The notes below the pieces were generated by a model that was not told the origin of the DNA, did no database searches, and saw only the letters and a list, made by a program, of their open reading frames with translations. From NCBI GenBank assembly GCA_965223125.1, contig OZ244984.1, positions 3,100,001 through 3,164,000 of the forward strand: a DNA stretch of 64,000 nt, given 5' to 3'. The stretch is from Pacificispira sp965223125 (GTDB taxonomy: Bacteria; Pseudomonadota; Alphaproteobacteria; UBA8366; Aestuariispiraceae). Positions 34,859 to 43,982 of the stretch are shown here, one piece after another (positions within the stretch are counted from its first letter, which is position 1; every line of letters starts with the position of its first letter). The translations under genes and the position numbers were made by a program.

Positions 34859-36889
34859 TTACCGTCCGGCAACTTCCAGCGCCTGGAACATCTGGTTGAT
34901 TGTATCAATCACCCGGGCGGTGGCGGCATAGGCATTTTGGAGCACGGTCAGCTTCGCCATTTCCTCATCGATATCGACACCGACCTCATCGCGCAAAGCC
35001 TGATAGAGACCGCCACGCAGGGTTTCGCTTTCTTCTGCCTGTCGGGTTGCCCGTTCCGCTCGCTGCGAAATACCGGTCAGGATGCCGTTGGAAAGGCCGG
35101 TATAGGTGGTATTGGCAATCGTGCTGCCGGATCCGCTGATGTTGCGGTTACTGCCGTTGAGGGCTTCAACGATCTCAGACCGGTTGCCGGTCTTGATGGA
35201 CTGGGAGCGGTTGTCGAGTGCGGTCGCGAGTGCAAGGTTCGTGCGGGTGACATCAATCGGTGTTGTGCCACTCTCGGATACAAAGAAGTCCGCACTTTCC
35301 GTGCCGAGCGCGGATCCGTCTATCCGCGCGGCGGTGCCGTTGACGGTAAAGCCCAGCGCGGTCAACGGTGTATTGTTAGTATTGGTGAGGGCAAGCCCCC
35401 CCGCGATGCTGGTGATCTCAAGCGCGTTGCCGTCGCCGATCCGAGCATACATGCCATCCTGGGCGTTGATCGTGTCCAGCATTGTCTGGACGGTATCGCC
35501 AGCGCCCACGGTATAGGTAACGGCACCGCCCAAAGCCGTATTGTTGAAGCTGAAACTGTCGCCGACCGCAATGCCGGTAATGCTGGTCATCACCGTCCCG
35601 CTCGTCAGGGCAACATTCCCCGCACTACGCTCTGCCTTGTAGGCGAAGGAAAAGGTATCGTCGACATCGGCGGTCACCTGGTTTGTTGTCAGACCGAATT
35701 CGGCGGCTGCGGTACCGCCGATGGTGAATGGACCGCCGTCGCTGAGGATCTGAAGATGACCATGACCATCGACACGGGCACGTACCTGATTGACCGCATT
35801 GATGGCGGCAACGACATCATCGATGCTGTCACCGGCATTCACCGTCACTGTGCCCTGGTTCACACCGCCGACAGTGAAGGTCAGCGTGTTGCCAGCGGTG
35901 ATCACGCCACTTCCGGTCAGATCGTCATTGTCCCTGACAAAGGTCGTGCCGCTGGTACGGGCCGTCGAGTCATCTGCGAGGGCGAAGGCGAATTCGTCCA
36001 GTTGGTTACGCAACTTCTCCAGGGCGGCATCGCCGATATTGGGGCTGGATAGGGCGGTGGAGTCGGTGCGGATGAAATTGCTGAGGGCGGCGAGTTGCCC
36101 ATCCGGCAACTGCCCGCTGGTCAGCAGGTTCGTGGAGTTGGATCCGCTGATGGTCAGGACCCGCGTCGCCTCGTCCCAGCTAAAGGTCTCCGGATTCGAG
36201 TCGACAAGGACGAGCCCCGATGTCGTATAGACCGACAAGGTTCCATCGTCCCGCTCGAATGTCCGGATCTGGGCGAATGTGGAGATTTTCTGTATCTGGG
36301 TATCCCGAAGGTTTTCCAGATTACTGGTCGGGCGACCATTTGATTTTTCAACTACGATCTGAGCATTCAACCGGTCGATTTCAACCAGAGTATCATTGGC
36401 ATCCTCAACCACTTCGCGGATGTCACGGAGAACCTGGTTTTCGATCAGGTCCAGTCCATTTGACAGGCGGGTAAATTCCTGAACCAGCGTATCAGCGGCA
36501 ATCAGGACGTCGTTCTCCGCAGCAGTGCTCTCCGGTGTCGCCTCAAGCGCCTTGAAGGCGGAGCGCAGGCGTTCGACATTGTCTACCAGCGGGGTCTGGT
36601 TGTTGATCGTGCCGGTCAACTGTTCGATCTGCTGAAATAGCTTGTCGCGGGTCTTGTCAGCCGAGGCAACGGTTGTTTGCTGGAACAGATCCCGCAGCAG
36701 GCCTGTATTGGCCGCGCGAGCAATGTCGCTAATCAGCACCCCGCCATATTGCAGGTTTTCAAAACTGGCGATGCGGCGGTTGTATTGGTCGTTGCTGGAA
36801 TTCGCGACGTTGTCGGAGACCACGCGGACCGCGCTGTTGAGCGCGTTGACCGACGAGACGGCGACGCTGAGGGCGGAGAACAGGGACAT
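34859..36889 (-). CDS. flgK: FlgK, hook-associated protein 1
   Basis: FlgK forms the first hook-filament junction layer. The 676 residues start with MSLFSALSVAVSSVNALNSAVRVVSDNVANSSNDQYNRR, the rod/hook/HAP signature. The C-terminus ends VLQNAYAATARVIDTINQMFQALEVAGR. The middle is longer than in many homologues and contains FlgK-type repeats (AGDTVQTMLDTINAQDGMYARIGDGNALEI). It is fourth in flgI-flgJ-flgN-flgK, 89 bases after flgN. Confidence 0.96.
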   Translation of the reverse strand: MSLFSALSVAVSSVNALNSAVRVVSDNVANSSNDQYNRRIASFENLQYGGVLISDIARAANTGLLRDLFQQTTVASADKTRDKLFQQIEQLTGTINNQTPLVDNVERLRSAFKALEATPESTAAENDVLIAADTLVQEFTRLSNGLDLIENQVLRDIREVVEDANDTLVEIDRLNAQIVVEKSNGRPTSNLENLRDTQIQKISTFAQIRTFERDDGTLSVYTTSGLVLVDSNPETFSWDEATRVLTISGSNSTNLLTSGQLPDGQLAALSNFIRTDSTALSSPNIGDAALEKLRNQLDEFAFALADDSTARTSGTTFVRDNDDLTGSGVITAGNTLTFTVGGVNQGTVTVNAGDSIDDVVAAINAVNQVRARVDGHGHLQILSDGGPFTIGGTAAAEFGLTTNQVTADVDDTFSFAYKAERSAGNVALTSGTVMTSITGIAVGDSFSFNNTALGGAVTYTVGAGDTVQTMLDTINAQDGMYARIGDGNALEITSIAGGLALTNTNNTPLTALGFTVNGTAARIDGSALGTESADFFVSESGTTPIDVTRTNLALATALDNRSQSIKTGNRSEIVEALNGSNRNISGSGSTIANTTYTGLSNGILTGISQRAERATRQAEESETLRGGLYQALRDEVGVDIDEEMAKLTVLQNAYAATARVIDTINQMFQALEVAGR

Positions 36890-36978
36890 CGGCTTTGCCT
36901 TTCCTGAATGCGTTGATCCGCGTGAACCGGGGGAGCGTTTCTACGCGCCGTGACCGGGTGCGGGATATGGAATACCTG

Positions 36979-37407
36979 TCAGAATTCCTGATTGAGTGCG
37001 ACCGGTGCCGCCTTGCGCGACTGGTTTACGCCGCCCTGACGGCTGTAGTTCGGTACCTGACCGGCGGCGTCCTTTGCCGCTTCGACGATCCGGTTGACGA
37101 TGTGTTGGCTCGACTTGGTCAGTATCTCCAGTCGACGACGGTTCACCTTCATCAGGTCGTCGAAGGATTCAGCCAGGTCGCGCAGGCGTTCCCGCAGATC
37201 GACCGGGATTGCACCGGAAAAGCCTGGATTCTGGGAAATGGCGGCGATGTGATCATTGTAATGCTTGAACAAAGCCTGCTTTTCCTCGACCACGGGCGTC
37301 AGTTCCTGCGCGCGCGGGGTTTTCAGCAATTCGTTCTCACGTTCCAGAACCCGGACCAGATCTTCCATCAGTTCGATCAGGTTCTGTGCTCGAATGGTGG
37401 CGTTCAT
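36979..37407 (-). CDS. flgN: FlgN-like export chaperone for FlgK/FlgL
   Basis: FlgN delivers the hook-associated proteins to the export gate. The 142-residue, mainly helical product has the family pattern LIELMEDLVRVLERENELL...ELTPVVEEKQALFKHYNDHI (about 10-55) and an amphipathic C-terminal helix. It overlaps flgJ by four bases and precedes flgK, its expected client. The last 25 residues are basic and polar. Confidence 0.85.
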   Translation of the reverse strand: MNATIRAQNLIELMEDLVRVLERENELLKTPRAQELTPVVEEKQALFKHYNDHIAAISQNPGFSGAIPVDLRERLRDLAESFDDLMKVNRRRLEILTKSSQHIVNRIVEAAKDAAGQVPNYSRQGGVNQSRKAAPVALNQEF

Positions 37408-37754
37408 GACGGGACCTTCTCTGCATTGGCTAGGGATTGGGCTTCCTGGATCTTCAGCATTTCCCGACTGACGATGTCGGCGATGCCGAGCGACCCACGG
37501 GCGGCGATGATCGCGCCGAATTCCTGCACCATCAGGGATTGATAGATGCCTTCCGCATGGCCGCCGCCGAACATGCCGTCCTGGGACAGTTCCTCGAACA
37601 TCGGTTCCAGCATCTGGGTGGCGAAGACGGCTTCGAATTCGGTGGCAGTCTTCCGGATCGCGTCGCCGGATGCGTCTTTCGGTATTTTCGGCATGCCGCC
37701 AAAGGCAACGCTTCGGGCATTGTCGATCATCAACTGGCTGGTCGTATCGATCAT
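37404..37754 (-). CDS. flgJ: FlgJ-type rod-binding protein (no muramidase domain)
   Basis: The 116 residues correspond to the rod-binding domain only: TATEFEAVFATQMLEPMFEELSQDGMFGGGHAEGIYQSLMVQEFG (about 36-80). The peptidoglycan hydrolase domain of enterobacterial FlgJ is absent, as in most alphaproteobacteria. The start overlaps the flgI stop by one base (TAATG) and the stop overlaps flgN. Confidence 0.92.
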   Translation of the reverse strand: MIDTTSQLMIDNARSVAFGGMPKIPKDASGDAIRKTATEFEAVFATQMLEPMFEELSQDGMFGGGHAEGIYQSLMVQEFGAIIAARGSLGIADIVSREMLKIQEAQSLANAEKVPS

Positions 37755-38944
37755 TACATCACCTCGATTTCTGCCTGAAGGGCACCTGCAGCCTTGATCG
37801 CCTGCAGGATTGTGATCATGTCGCGCGGCCCGACTCCCAGGGAGTTCAGGCCGTTCACAAGGTCCTGCAACTCGACACTGCCTGTGACGATGCCGAGGCG
37901 ACGGTCCTCATCCTCATCAATCTCGATTTCGGTCCGTGGCACGACTTCGGTCGTTCCGGTATTGGAGAACGGGGTTGGCTGCGAGACCTGTGCCGTTTCA
38001 GTGATCCGGACAGTCAGATTTCCCTGGGCAACCGCAACCGTGCTGATGCCGACATTCTGGCCCATGACGATCACACCGGACTGCTCGTCGATGACAACCC
38101 GGGCAATCTGGTCCGGTTCCACGCGCAACTGCTCAATGTCGGTCAGCATTTCGACCAGTTCGCCGTCATAGCTGGGGGGGATGATCAGTTGCACTGTGCT
38201 GAGATCCAGCGCCTTAGCCGTTGGTTCACCGACAAAGGCGTCGATGGCGCGGGCGATGCGACGCGCGGTGGTGAAATCCGGATTGCGCAGATTGAGCTTG
38301 ATGCTGCGAAGCTGGGCCAGTTCGAAGGGGATCTCCCGCTCGATAATGGCACCATTGGAAATCCGGCCGCTGGTCGGGACGCCTTTTATTACGGTTTCGG
38401 CGGCTCCCTGTGCCGAAAATCCGCCAACGGCGACGGTACCTTGAGCGACCGCGTAAATTTCTCCGTCGGCCCCGAGCATCGGTGTGACGAGCAGGGTGCC
38501 GCCAAGCAGATTGTCCGCATCGCCCATGGCGGAGACATTGACGTCGATCCGCGATCCCTGGCGGGAGAAGGGGGGGAGCGTTGCGGTCACCATGACGGCG
38601 GCAATATTGTCGGTGTCGAGATCCTCGTCACTGGCATTGACACCCATGCGCTGCAGCATCCCGACGATGCTCTCGCGGGTGAAAACGGCACTGTCCAGAT
38701 TGTCGCCCGTGCCATTCAGGCCGACGACCAGACCGTACCCGACCAGCATGTTATCGCGCACGCCTTCGAAATCGACGATATCCTTGATCCGCGACTGGGC
38801 AGAGGCTTTGGCCGGGATCAATGCCCAGCCGAGCAGCAGGGCCAGCAGAATTGCAATGATGCGCAGGATGGTCCGCGTCATGCCGGGCCTATGATCGCCG
38901 AAGCCTGCGGATCGCTTTGTGAAATCTCGGGTCATGTTTCTCAT
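37754..38944 (-). CDS. flgI: FlgI, flagellar P-ring protein
   Basis: FlgI assembles the periplasmic P ring around the rod. The protein has a signal peptide (LRIIAILLALLLGWALIPAKASA) and the mature FlgI sequence: RIKDIVDFEGVRDNMLVGYGLVVGLNGTGD, GVNASDEDLDTDNIAAVMVTA, GISTVAVAQGNLTVRI. The start is uncertain among Met1, Met4 and Met22 (38944, 38935, 38881); Met22 would give the most ordinary signal peptide. A sigma54 promoter lies about 46 bases upstream of 38944. Confidence 0.95.
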   Translation of the reverse strand: MRNMTRDFTKRSAGFGDHRPGMTRTILRIIAILLALLLGWALIPAKASAQSRIKDIVDFEGVRDNMLVGYGLVVGLNGTGDNLDSAVFTRESIVGMLQRMGVNASDEDLDTDNIAAVMVTATLPPFSRQGSRIDVNVSAMGDADNLLGGTLLVTPMLGADGEIYAVAQGTVAVGGFSAQGAAETVIKGVPTSGRISNGAIIEREIPFELAQLRSIKLNLRNPDFTTARRIARAIDAFVGEPTAKALDLSTVQLIIPPSYDGELVEMLTDIEQLRVEPDQIARVVIDEQSGVIVMGQNVGISTVAVAQGNLTVRITETAQVSQPTPFSNTGTTEVVPRTEIEIDEDEDRRLGIVTGSVELQDLVNGLNSLGVGPRDMITILQAIKAAGALQAEIEVM

Positions 38945-38989
38945 CTCTCACGTTCGAATGGGTGAACGCTTATCTCTCGGCCTTCCCAA

Positions 38990-39005
38990 TGCGAAAGTCG
39001 TGCCA
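38990..39005 (-). promoter_or_regulatory. Sigma54 promoter of flgI-flgJ-flgN-flgK
   Basis: The minus strand reads TGGCACGACTTTCGCA. The -24 box TGGCACG is perfect and the -12 GC is correctly spaced, with C instead of T before it. The predicted start near 38979 leaves about 35 bases to the first ATG. Confidence 0.8.
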
Positions 39006-39195
39006 AGTTTGTTGATGAGTAAAGCGTTGATTTATAATAATTATTAATAATAAGGGCGGAATGCTTCGGCATCAGGGCAAGTCTTGCCGGGTGCATGGGT
39101 GCTTGATTCCGATTTGGAATCGCGAGAACGATGACTGGTGAATGGATATTGACCAGGGGATTTCGTCTGGTCGGAAAAACGGATACACTCCAGGC

Positions 39196-39675
39196 ATGAA
39201 AATCGACGGGCCGGGATCATCGGGTAAAGTCAGTCAAGCCAAGAAGACCACCAAAACCGGCGGATCCGGAGGCGTGGGCTTTTCCAATGCCCTTCGCGAG
39301 GCGGAGGGTGAGGAGGGTCAGCTTGACGGGGACGATGCTGTCGAAAGTGCTGGTTCTGTCGGACTTGGCGGGGCGGTTGGATCCATCGGCGCATTGCTTG
39401 CGCTTCAGGGCGTCGATGGCGTTTCGGAAACTAATGCCGATGGAAGAGGGCGCAACCGGGTCGCTCTGGACCGGGGGGAAGATCTGCTGGACCGGCTGGA
39501 TGGTATTCGCCACGAACTGCTGGCCGGGCAGTTGACCCGGGGTCGTCTGGTGGAATTGCAGCAGGCTCTTGCCCGTCGCATGGATGGTATGCCAGACCCA
39601 AAGATCAAATCGCTGCTGGACGATATCGAACTGCGGGTTGCGGTTGAACTCGCGAAACATGACCGGACATCCTGA
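39196..39675 (+). CDS. fliX: FliX, trans-acting regulator of FlbD
   Basis: FliX couples early basal-body assembly to FlbD activity in Caulobacter. The 159-residue product starts MKIDGPGSSGKVS and contains GVGFSNAL. It ends with the conserved helical part LLDRLDGIRHELLAGQLTRGRLVELQQALARRM...LLDDIELRVAVELAKHD. An upstream in-frame ATG at 39142 has a weak GGTGA site, but the family N-terminus favours 39196. It is divergent from flgI. Confidence 0.9.
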   Translation: MKIDGPGSSGKVSQAKKTTKTGGSGGVGFSNALREAEGEEGQLDGDDAVESAGSVGLGGAVGSIGALLALQGVDGVSETNADGRGRNRVALDRGEDLLDRLDGIRHELLAGQLTRGRLVELQQALARRMDGMPDPKIKSLLDDIELRVAVELAKHDRTS

Positions 39676-39828
39676 GCATCAATCTCTTCCGAATTCGGAT
39701 CGTCAGGGACAAGCAGCCCATGCATTTGTGATCCCTCTGCACAGAAGAAATGGGTTGTCATGCCGCACTTTGCGCCATATAAGCCGCGCGTCTTGTAAGT
39801 TACGGACAGTTTTAGTCGGGAGATTGGC

Positions 39829-40299
39829 ATGTCGAGCAGCGAAGCTTCGAGCGATACCAGCACCAACCCGAGCGCGACGCTGACGTCGACCCTGCTGCCG
39901 CCGGATTACCGGCCCTCCGAGCAGGAAGAGTTCATGAATCCCATGCAGAAGGAATATTTCCGTCAGAAGTTGCTGGCCTGGCGTACCGGGCTTCTTCGCG
40001 AATCGTCGGAAACATTGGAAAGCATGCAGGCGGAGAGTCTGGCGCAGCCGGATCTGACAGATCGGGCATCGATGGAAACCGACCGTGCGATTGAATTGCG
40101 TGCCCGTGATCGGGAGCGTAAGCTGATTGGTAAGATCGATGCGGCACTGGAGCGGATTGAGGAAGATACTTACGGATATTGCGAGGAGACAGGTGAACCG
40201 ATCTCCCTGCGCCGTCTGGAAGCCCGCCCCATCGCGACACTGAGTCTGGAAGCACAGGAGCGGCATGAGCGCATGGAGCGCCTGCATCGCGAGGATTGA
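39829..40299 (+). CDS. dksA: DksA-family RNA polymerase-binding transcription factor
   Basis: DksA binds in the secondary channel of RNA polymerase and acts with ppGpp. The 156 residues contain the coiled-coil domain (about 38-110, with LTDRASMETDRAIELRARDRERKLI, including the acidic tip region). The zinc-finger segment GYCEETGEPISLRRLEARPIATLSLEAQERHE keeps only one of the four cysteines of E. coli DksA, as usual in alphaproteobacteria. GGGAG precedes the ATG. A strong terminator follows. Confidence 0.93.
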   Translation: MSSSEASSDTSTNPSATLTSTLLPPDYRPSEQEEFMNPMQKEYFRQKLLAWRTGLLRESSETLESMQAESLAQPDLTDRASMETDRAIELRARDRERKLIGKIDAALERIEEDTYGYCEETGEPISLRRLEARPIATLSLEAQERHERMERLHRED

Positions 40300-40355
40300 A
40301 AAAAGTTTGCCCGTCGGTGCCCACAGGGGCTGACGGTTGAGAGGGGAAGAAAAGG

Positions 40356-40390
40356 CCCGGCGCTGCGAAAGCGCCGGGTCTTTTCTGTTT
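40356..40390 (+). terminator. Terminator after dksA
   Basis: CCCGGCGCT and AGCGCCGGG form a perfect nine-base-pair stem with a five-base loop, followed by TCTTTTCTGTTT. It ends the dksA transcript 57 bases after the stop. Confidence 0.92.
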
Positions 40391-40400
40391 CCTCCCGTGT

Positions 40401-40441
40401 TTCCCAAAAGAAAGGGGGGCCCGACTTGTGATCGGACCCCC
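40401..40441 (-). terminator. Terminator after flgH
   Basis: On the minus strand GGGGGTCCGA pairs with TCGGGCCCCC (one mismatch) around a seven-base loop, followed by a pyrimidine tract CTTTCTTTTGGGAA. It lies about 80 bases after the flgH stop and faces the dksA terminator. Confidence 0.8.
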
Positions 40442-40522
40442 TTCGGAAACGCCGCGTGGGAGAGAGGAGAGAGGAGAGAGTACGCGGGCGTGACCGAAAT
40501 TCGGGATGGGCCATTGCCGTCG

Positions 40523-41290
40523 TCAGAACGGCATCAGCACATCCATGACCTGTGTGCCCCAGCGGGGTTGCTGGAAATCGCTGATATGGCCGCGTCCGCC
40601 ATAGGCAAGGCGCGCTTCGGCAATCTTCTCATAGCTGACGGTGTTTATTGCCGTGATGTCCTGCGGGCGGATGACACCCGCGATCTGCAATTCACGTACT
40701 TCATAATTCACCTTGGTCTCCTGGCGACCGTGGATCACCAGATTTCCGTTTGGGAGGACCTGAGTGACGACGGCGGCGACCTGGAGGGAGATGCTTTCGG
40801 TTCGGGCTATCGCACCGCCGCCCTGGTTCGATGTCTGGTTGTCCAGAGCGAGCAGCGATGACGGGTTCACCGATTCCGGCAGGATTGCATTAAGGGAGGT
40901 CTCATAGCCGAGCAGACTGTCAACGCCGACATTCTCGGAATTGTTGCGGGTCCGGGTGGTCGAGTTGTTCAGTGAGCCGCTATCATCGACTTCGATCACG
41001 ACGGTCACGATATCGCCGACGTCTGATGCACGCAGATCCTTGAAGAAGGCCCGGCTGCCGGGCCGCCAAAGAGAGTTCGGCATATAGGAGGCGGTGACTG
41101 GCTGCGGCATCGGCATGCTGACGGGTTTGTAATTGACGTCGTGGGTCGGGTTGGCGACCGGATTCATCGGCGGGCTCTCCCCGACCAGGGACAGACGCTC
41201 CAGTGTGTTGCAGCCGGCCATCAGGGCGGCGGCGACTGTCAGGCAGGCCAGGGTCCGAAGCGGATGCCTGTCGGCGGTGCGAATTGTCAT
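40523..41290 (-). CDS. flgH: FlgH, flagellar L-ring lipoprotein
   Basis: FlgH forms the outer-membrane L ring. From the ATG at 41290 it is 255 residues with a lipoprotein signal and lipobox LMAGC (Cys27). Family motifs include NSLWRPGSRAFFKDLRASDVGDIVTVVIEV, and the C-terminus VIRPQDITAINTVSYEKIAEARLAYGGRGHISDFQQPRWG is typical. GGGAGAG precedes this start; the upstream in-frame ATG at 41323 overlaps flgA. It is last in flgF-flgG-flgA-flgH. Confidence 0.96.
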   Translation of the reverse strand: MTIRTADRHPLRTLACLTVAAALMAGCNTLERLSLVGESPPMNPVANPTHDVNYKPVSMPMPQPVTASYMPNSLWRPGSRAFFKDLRASDVGDIVTVVIEVDDSGSLNNSTTRTRNNSENVGVDSLLGYETSLNAILPESVNPSSLLALDNQTSNQGGGAIARTESISLQVAAVVTQVLPNGNLVIHGRQETKVNYEVRELQIAGVIRPQDITAINTVSYEKIAEARLAYGGRGHISDFQQPRWGTQVMDVLMPF

Positions 41291-41319
41291 GGTGTCTCTC
41301 CCTTTTCTCAGGAACGCAT

Positions 41320-42348
41320 TCATTGTGTTTGCATTGCCAGCGGTTGCTGCAGGCCGACCTCGACCCGGCCTTCGCCGGTTACAACAGCGTCAATCACGGT
41401 GTTGCTTTGCGTGTTCTGGACCCGGACGACCTCATGCAGCGCGCCATGTTCCATTGCGCGGCCCTGGACGGTCAGCACCATGCGCTCGGTACGCAGCGTC
41501 ACGTTGACGATCCGTCCTTTCTCCACCAGGACCGGCGCGCGAACACTGCCAAGACGCACCGGTTTTCCGGCGGACAGCGAGCGGCTGACTGATTGTCCGA
41601 TCAGACGTTCTGGATCGACGATCAGGTTCGTGCCCAGACCGTCTTCGCGCATACGCACCATGATGATGTCCCTGGCTTCAATGATATGGCCGTTGCCCAG
41701 GCGTTGGCTGGGGACGGGCAGTTCCACCATGCGGTGGAAACGACCGCTCAAATTCTGTTTACGCAACGGACGGCCTTCGGCAGGCGCGATCAGGCTTGCG
41801 GTAAACCGCCCGCTACGCATGTCATAATCGAAGCGCTCTAGCCGGGCCGTTGGCGGCACGGACAGCGGCATGTGGATCCGCTGTGTCCCGCCATCGGTTT
41901 CAAGCTCGATCAGATCATCCTCGCCGGTGCGCTTGAAGAATGCATCCTTCAACAGCCCTTCGATCTGGGCGGATGAGATGACGGAACTGGGTCGGGTCAC
42001 CGTGACCGTATCCGCAGTGCTGACTGGCTTCCAGTCCACCCCGAAGGTCTTCGCCGCCTTCCAGAGCCAGACGGCGGGCAGAACGAGTTCTTCTCCCGGC
42101 TCCGGTGCGCGGATCACCGTGCGGTCGGCATAGCGGTCGACCGGGGTGAAGATATCGCCCAACCGAATATAGTCGTCGTCGATTTGCAGGATCGGATTGA
42201 TCGTCACCGGTACCGCGATGGCGGCTTCCTGTGCCACTGCGTCTGATGCTGTGTTGTCCGCCAGGGCCGGGATGGAAAGCGCGAGCGTGAATCCGGCCAG
42301 CAGCAGGGCGTAGATCACGCTCAGATGATGGGTTGAAATGGGTTTCAT
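41320..42348 (-). CDS. flgA: FlgA, P-ring assembly chaperone
   Basis: FlgA is a periplasmic chaperone for FlgI. The 342-residue protein has a signal peptide (VIYALLLAGFTLALSIPALA), a long N-terminal domain, and the C-terminal SAF-type region GNGHIIEARDIIMVRM...LIGQSVSRSLSAGKPVRLGSV...IVNVTLRTERMVLTVQGRAMEHG. It is longer than enterobacterial FlgA, as in other alphaproteobacteria. AGGAGAG precedes the ATG at 42348. Confidence 0.93.
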   Translation of the reverse strand: MKPISTHHLSVIYALLLAGFTLALSIPALADNTASDAVAQEAAIAVPVTINPILQIDDDYIRLGDIFTPVDRYADRTVIRAPEPGEELVLPAVWLWKAAKTFGVDWKPVSTADTVTVTRPSSVISSAQIEGLLKDAFFKRTGEDDLIELETDGGTQRIHMPLSVPPTARLERFDYDMRSGRFTASLIAPAEGRPLRKQNLSGRFHRMVELPVPSQRLGNGHIIEARDIIMVRMREDGLGTNLIVDPERLIGQSVSRSLSAGKPVRLGSVRAPVLVEKGRIVNVTLRTERMVLTVQGRAMEHGALHEVVRVQNTQSNTVIDAVVTGEGRVEVGLQQPLAMQTQ

Positions 42349-42387
42349 GCGGGCTCTCCTGTTCAAGTGTCCGATCCGGCGCGGTCG

Positions 42388-43173
42388 TCAGCGCAGATTC
42401 GTCAGGGTCGACATCATCTGGTCGGAGGTCTCGATGACCTTCGAGTTCATTTCATAGGCGCGCTGGGCGGTGATGAGATTGGTGATTTCCTCAACGACAT
42501 TGACGTTGGAGGTCTCAAGAAAGCCCTGCTGCAATGTTCCGAAACCAGCAGTGCCCGGCACTGCAACGGTCGGCCCGCCGGAAGCCGGGGTTTCCAGAAA
42601 GAGATTGTCCCCGATAGCCAACAGCCCCGCATCATTGGCAAACCGGGCCAGTTCAAGCTGTCCGATATTTGCCGGTTCAGGCTGTCCATCAAGAGAAACC
42701 AGAACTTGGCCTGAGGCGTTGATCGAAATGTCGATTGCATTATTCGGGACCGTCAGGCCCGGCTGAACCGTCAATCCGTCAACGGTGACGACATCTCCGT
42801 CACCATCCAGTTGGAACGATCCGGCGCGGGTGTAGGCGGTATCGCCGCTGGGCAGCGTGATCCGGAAATAGCCGTCGCCGTTGATCGCGACGTCGAGCGG
42901 ATTTTCGGTCAGTGTCAGGTTCCCCTGTTCGGTGATGCGATAGACGGCGGCGGTCTTCACGCCCAGGCCGACCTGTACGCCGACCGGAACGACGGTATCG
43001 GCATCTGAACTGTCGGAACCGACACGACGCATGTTCTGATACAGCAGATCCTGGAATTCCGCCCGGCGACGCTGATAGGAGGTCGTGTTCATGTTGGCGA
43101 TGTTGTGGGAGATGACCTCGACATTCAGTTGCTGTGCCAGCATGCCCGTCGCGCCGATGCTCAATGATCGCAT
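42388..43173 (-). CDS. flgG: FlgG, distal rod protein
   Basis: The 261-residue protein starts MRSLSIGATGMLAQQLNVEVISHNIANMNTTSYQRRRAEFQDLLYQ and ends EEITNLITAQRAYEMNSKVIETSDQMMSTL, both diagnostic for FlgG. AGGAGA precedes the ATG at 43173; the longer open frame upstream does not fit the family. It lies between flgF and flgA. Confidence 0.97.
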   Translation of the reverse strand: MRSLSIGATGMLAQQLNVEVISHNIANMNTTSYQRRRAEFQDLLYQNMRRVGSDSSDADTVVPVGVQVGLGVKTAAVYRITEQGNLTLTENPLDVAINGDGYFRITLPSGDTAYTRAGSFQLDGDGDVVTVDGLTVQPGLTVPNNAIDISINASGQVLVSLDGQPEPANIGQLELARFANDAGLLAIGDNLFLETPASGGPTVAVPGTAGFGTLQQGFLETSNVNVVEEITNLITAQRAYEMNSKVIETSDQMMSTLTNLR

Positions 43174-43253
43174 TGTATCGTCTCCTTTTGCTCGGCCCTG
43201 AAACCAGGTTCCAGACCGCATTCCGTATCAGGTTGGTTCACCGGGACTGGCGA

Positions 43254-43982
43254 TTACGCCTGTCCAGGTCGACCCAGCTTGTCGATCATGTCCTTCACCC
43301 GCTCGTCTTCACGCTGCAGGAAGCGCGTGACGCTTTCATGGGTGCGGTTGATGGTCATCATCCGGGTCAGTTCCAGCACGGGCTGGACATTCGAGTCCTC
43401 AATCATTCCCTGCGCGATGGAGGGTCGGTCCAGGTTGTCCGGCGGCATGTCGGGATTGGTCGAAAACAGGCCATTCGCGGCTTTGCGCAACTGTTGTTCG
43501 TCCTCAAATGTGACGACGCGCAGCTTGCCCAGAATGCCTTCATTGTTTGAAATTGTCCCGTCACCGGCAACCGATATGCGCCCACCGTCTTCCGGGACAT
43601 TGATCGGGCCGTTTACACCCAGAACCGGATAGCCGGTCCCGGTGACAAGGTTGCCCTCACCATCCAGTTGGAAGCGACCGTGGCGCGTGTAGCGTTCTCC
43701 CAGCGGGCTGTCGATGACGAAATACCCCTCATCGGCCAAGGCGACGTCAAAGTCGTTTCCCGTCGTTTTCAGCGGGCCACTGGACAGATCCCTGGCCGTA
43801 CCGATGTCCTGAACGAAGGACAGCTTCTCACCGCGTTCCGGCTTGGCCAGGTATTCCTGAAACACCATACGCTCCGCCTTGAAGGCGGGTGTGTTGGCAT
43901 TGGCAATGTTGTTCGCGACAACGTCCATGGCGCGTCGCAGGGATGCCTGTCTGGACAGGGCTATATAGGTCGTATTTTCCAT
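43254..43982 (-). CDS. flgF: FlgF, proximal rod protein
   Basis: The 242 residues show rod-protein features: MENTTYIALSRQASLRRAMDVVANNIANANTPAFKAERMVFQEYL at the N-terminus, GERYTRHGRFQLDGEGNLVTGTGYPVLG in the middle, and VQPVLELTRMMTINRTHESVTRFLQREDE at the end. It leads the flgF-flgG-flgA-flgH operon behind a near-perfect sigma54 promoter. Confidence 0.95.
   Translation of the reverse strand: MENTTYIALSRQASLRRAMDVVANNIANANTPAFKAERMVFQEYLAKPERGEKLSFVQDIGTARDLSSGPLKTTGNDFDVALADEGYFVIDSPLGERYTRHGRFQLDGEGNLVTGTGYPVLGVNGPINVPEDGGRISVAGDGTISNNEGILGKLRVVTFEDEQQLRKAANGLFSTNPDMPPDNLDRPSIAQGMIEDSNVQPVLELTRMMTINRTHESVTRFLQREDERVKDMIDKLGRPGQA

Noticed and set aside
34670..36052. 460-codon plus-strand open frame
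   Set aside because: Lies antisense to flgK and the Gfo/Idh/MocA gene, both well supported.
37670..38965. 431-codon plus-strand open frame
   Set aside because: Antisense to flgI, whose signal peptide and family motifs are clear.
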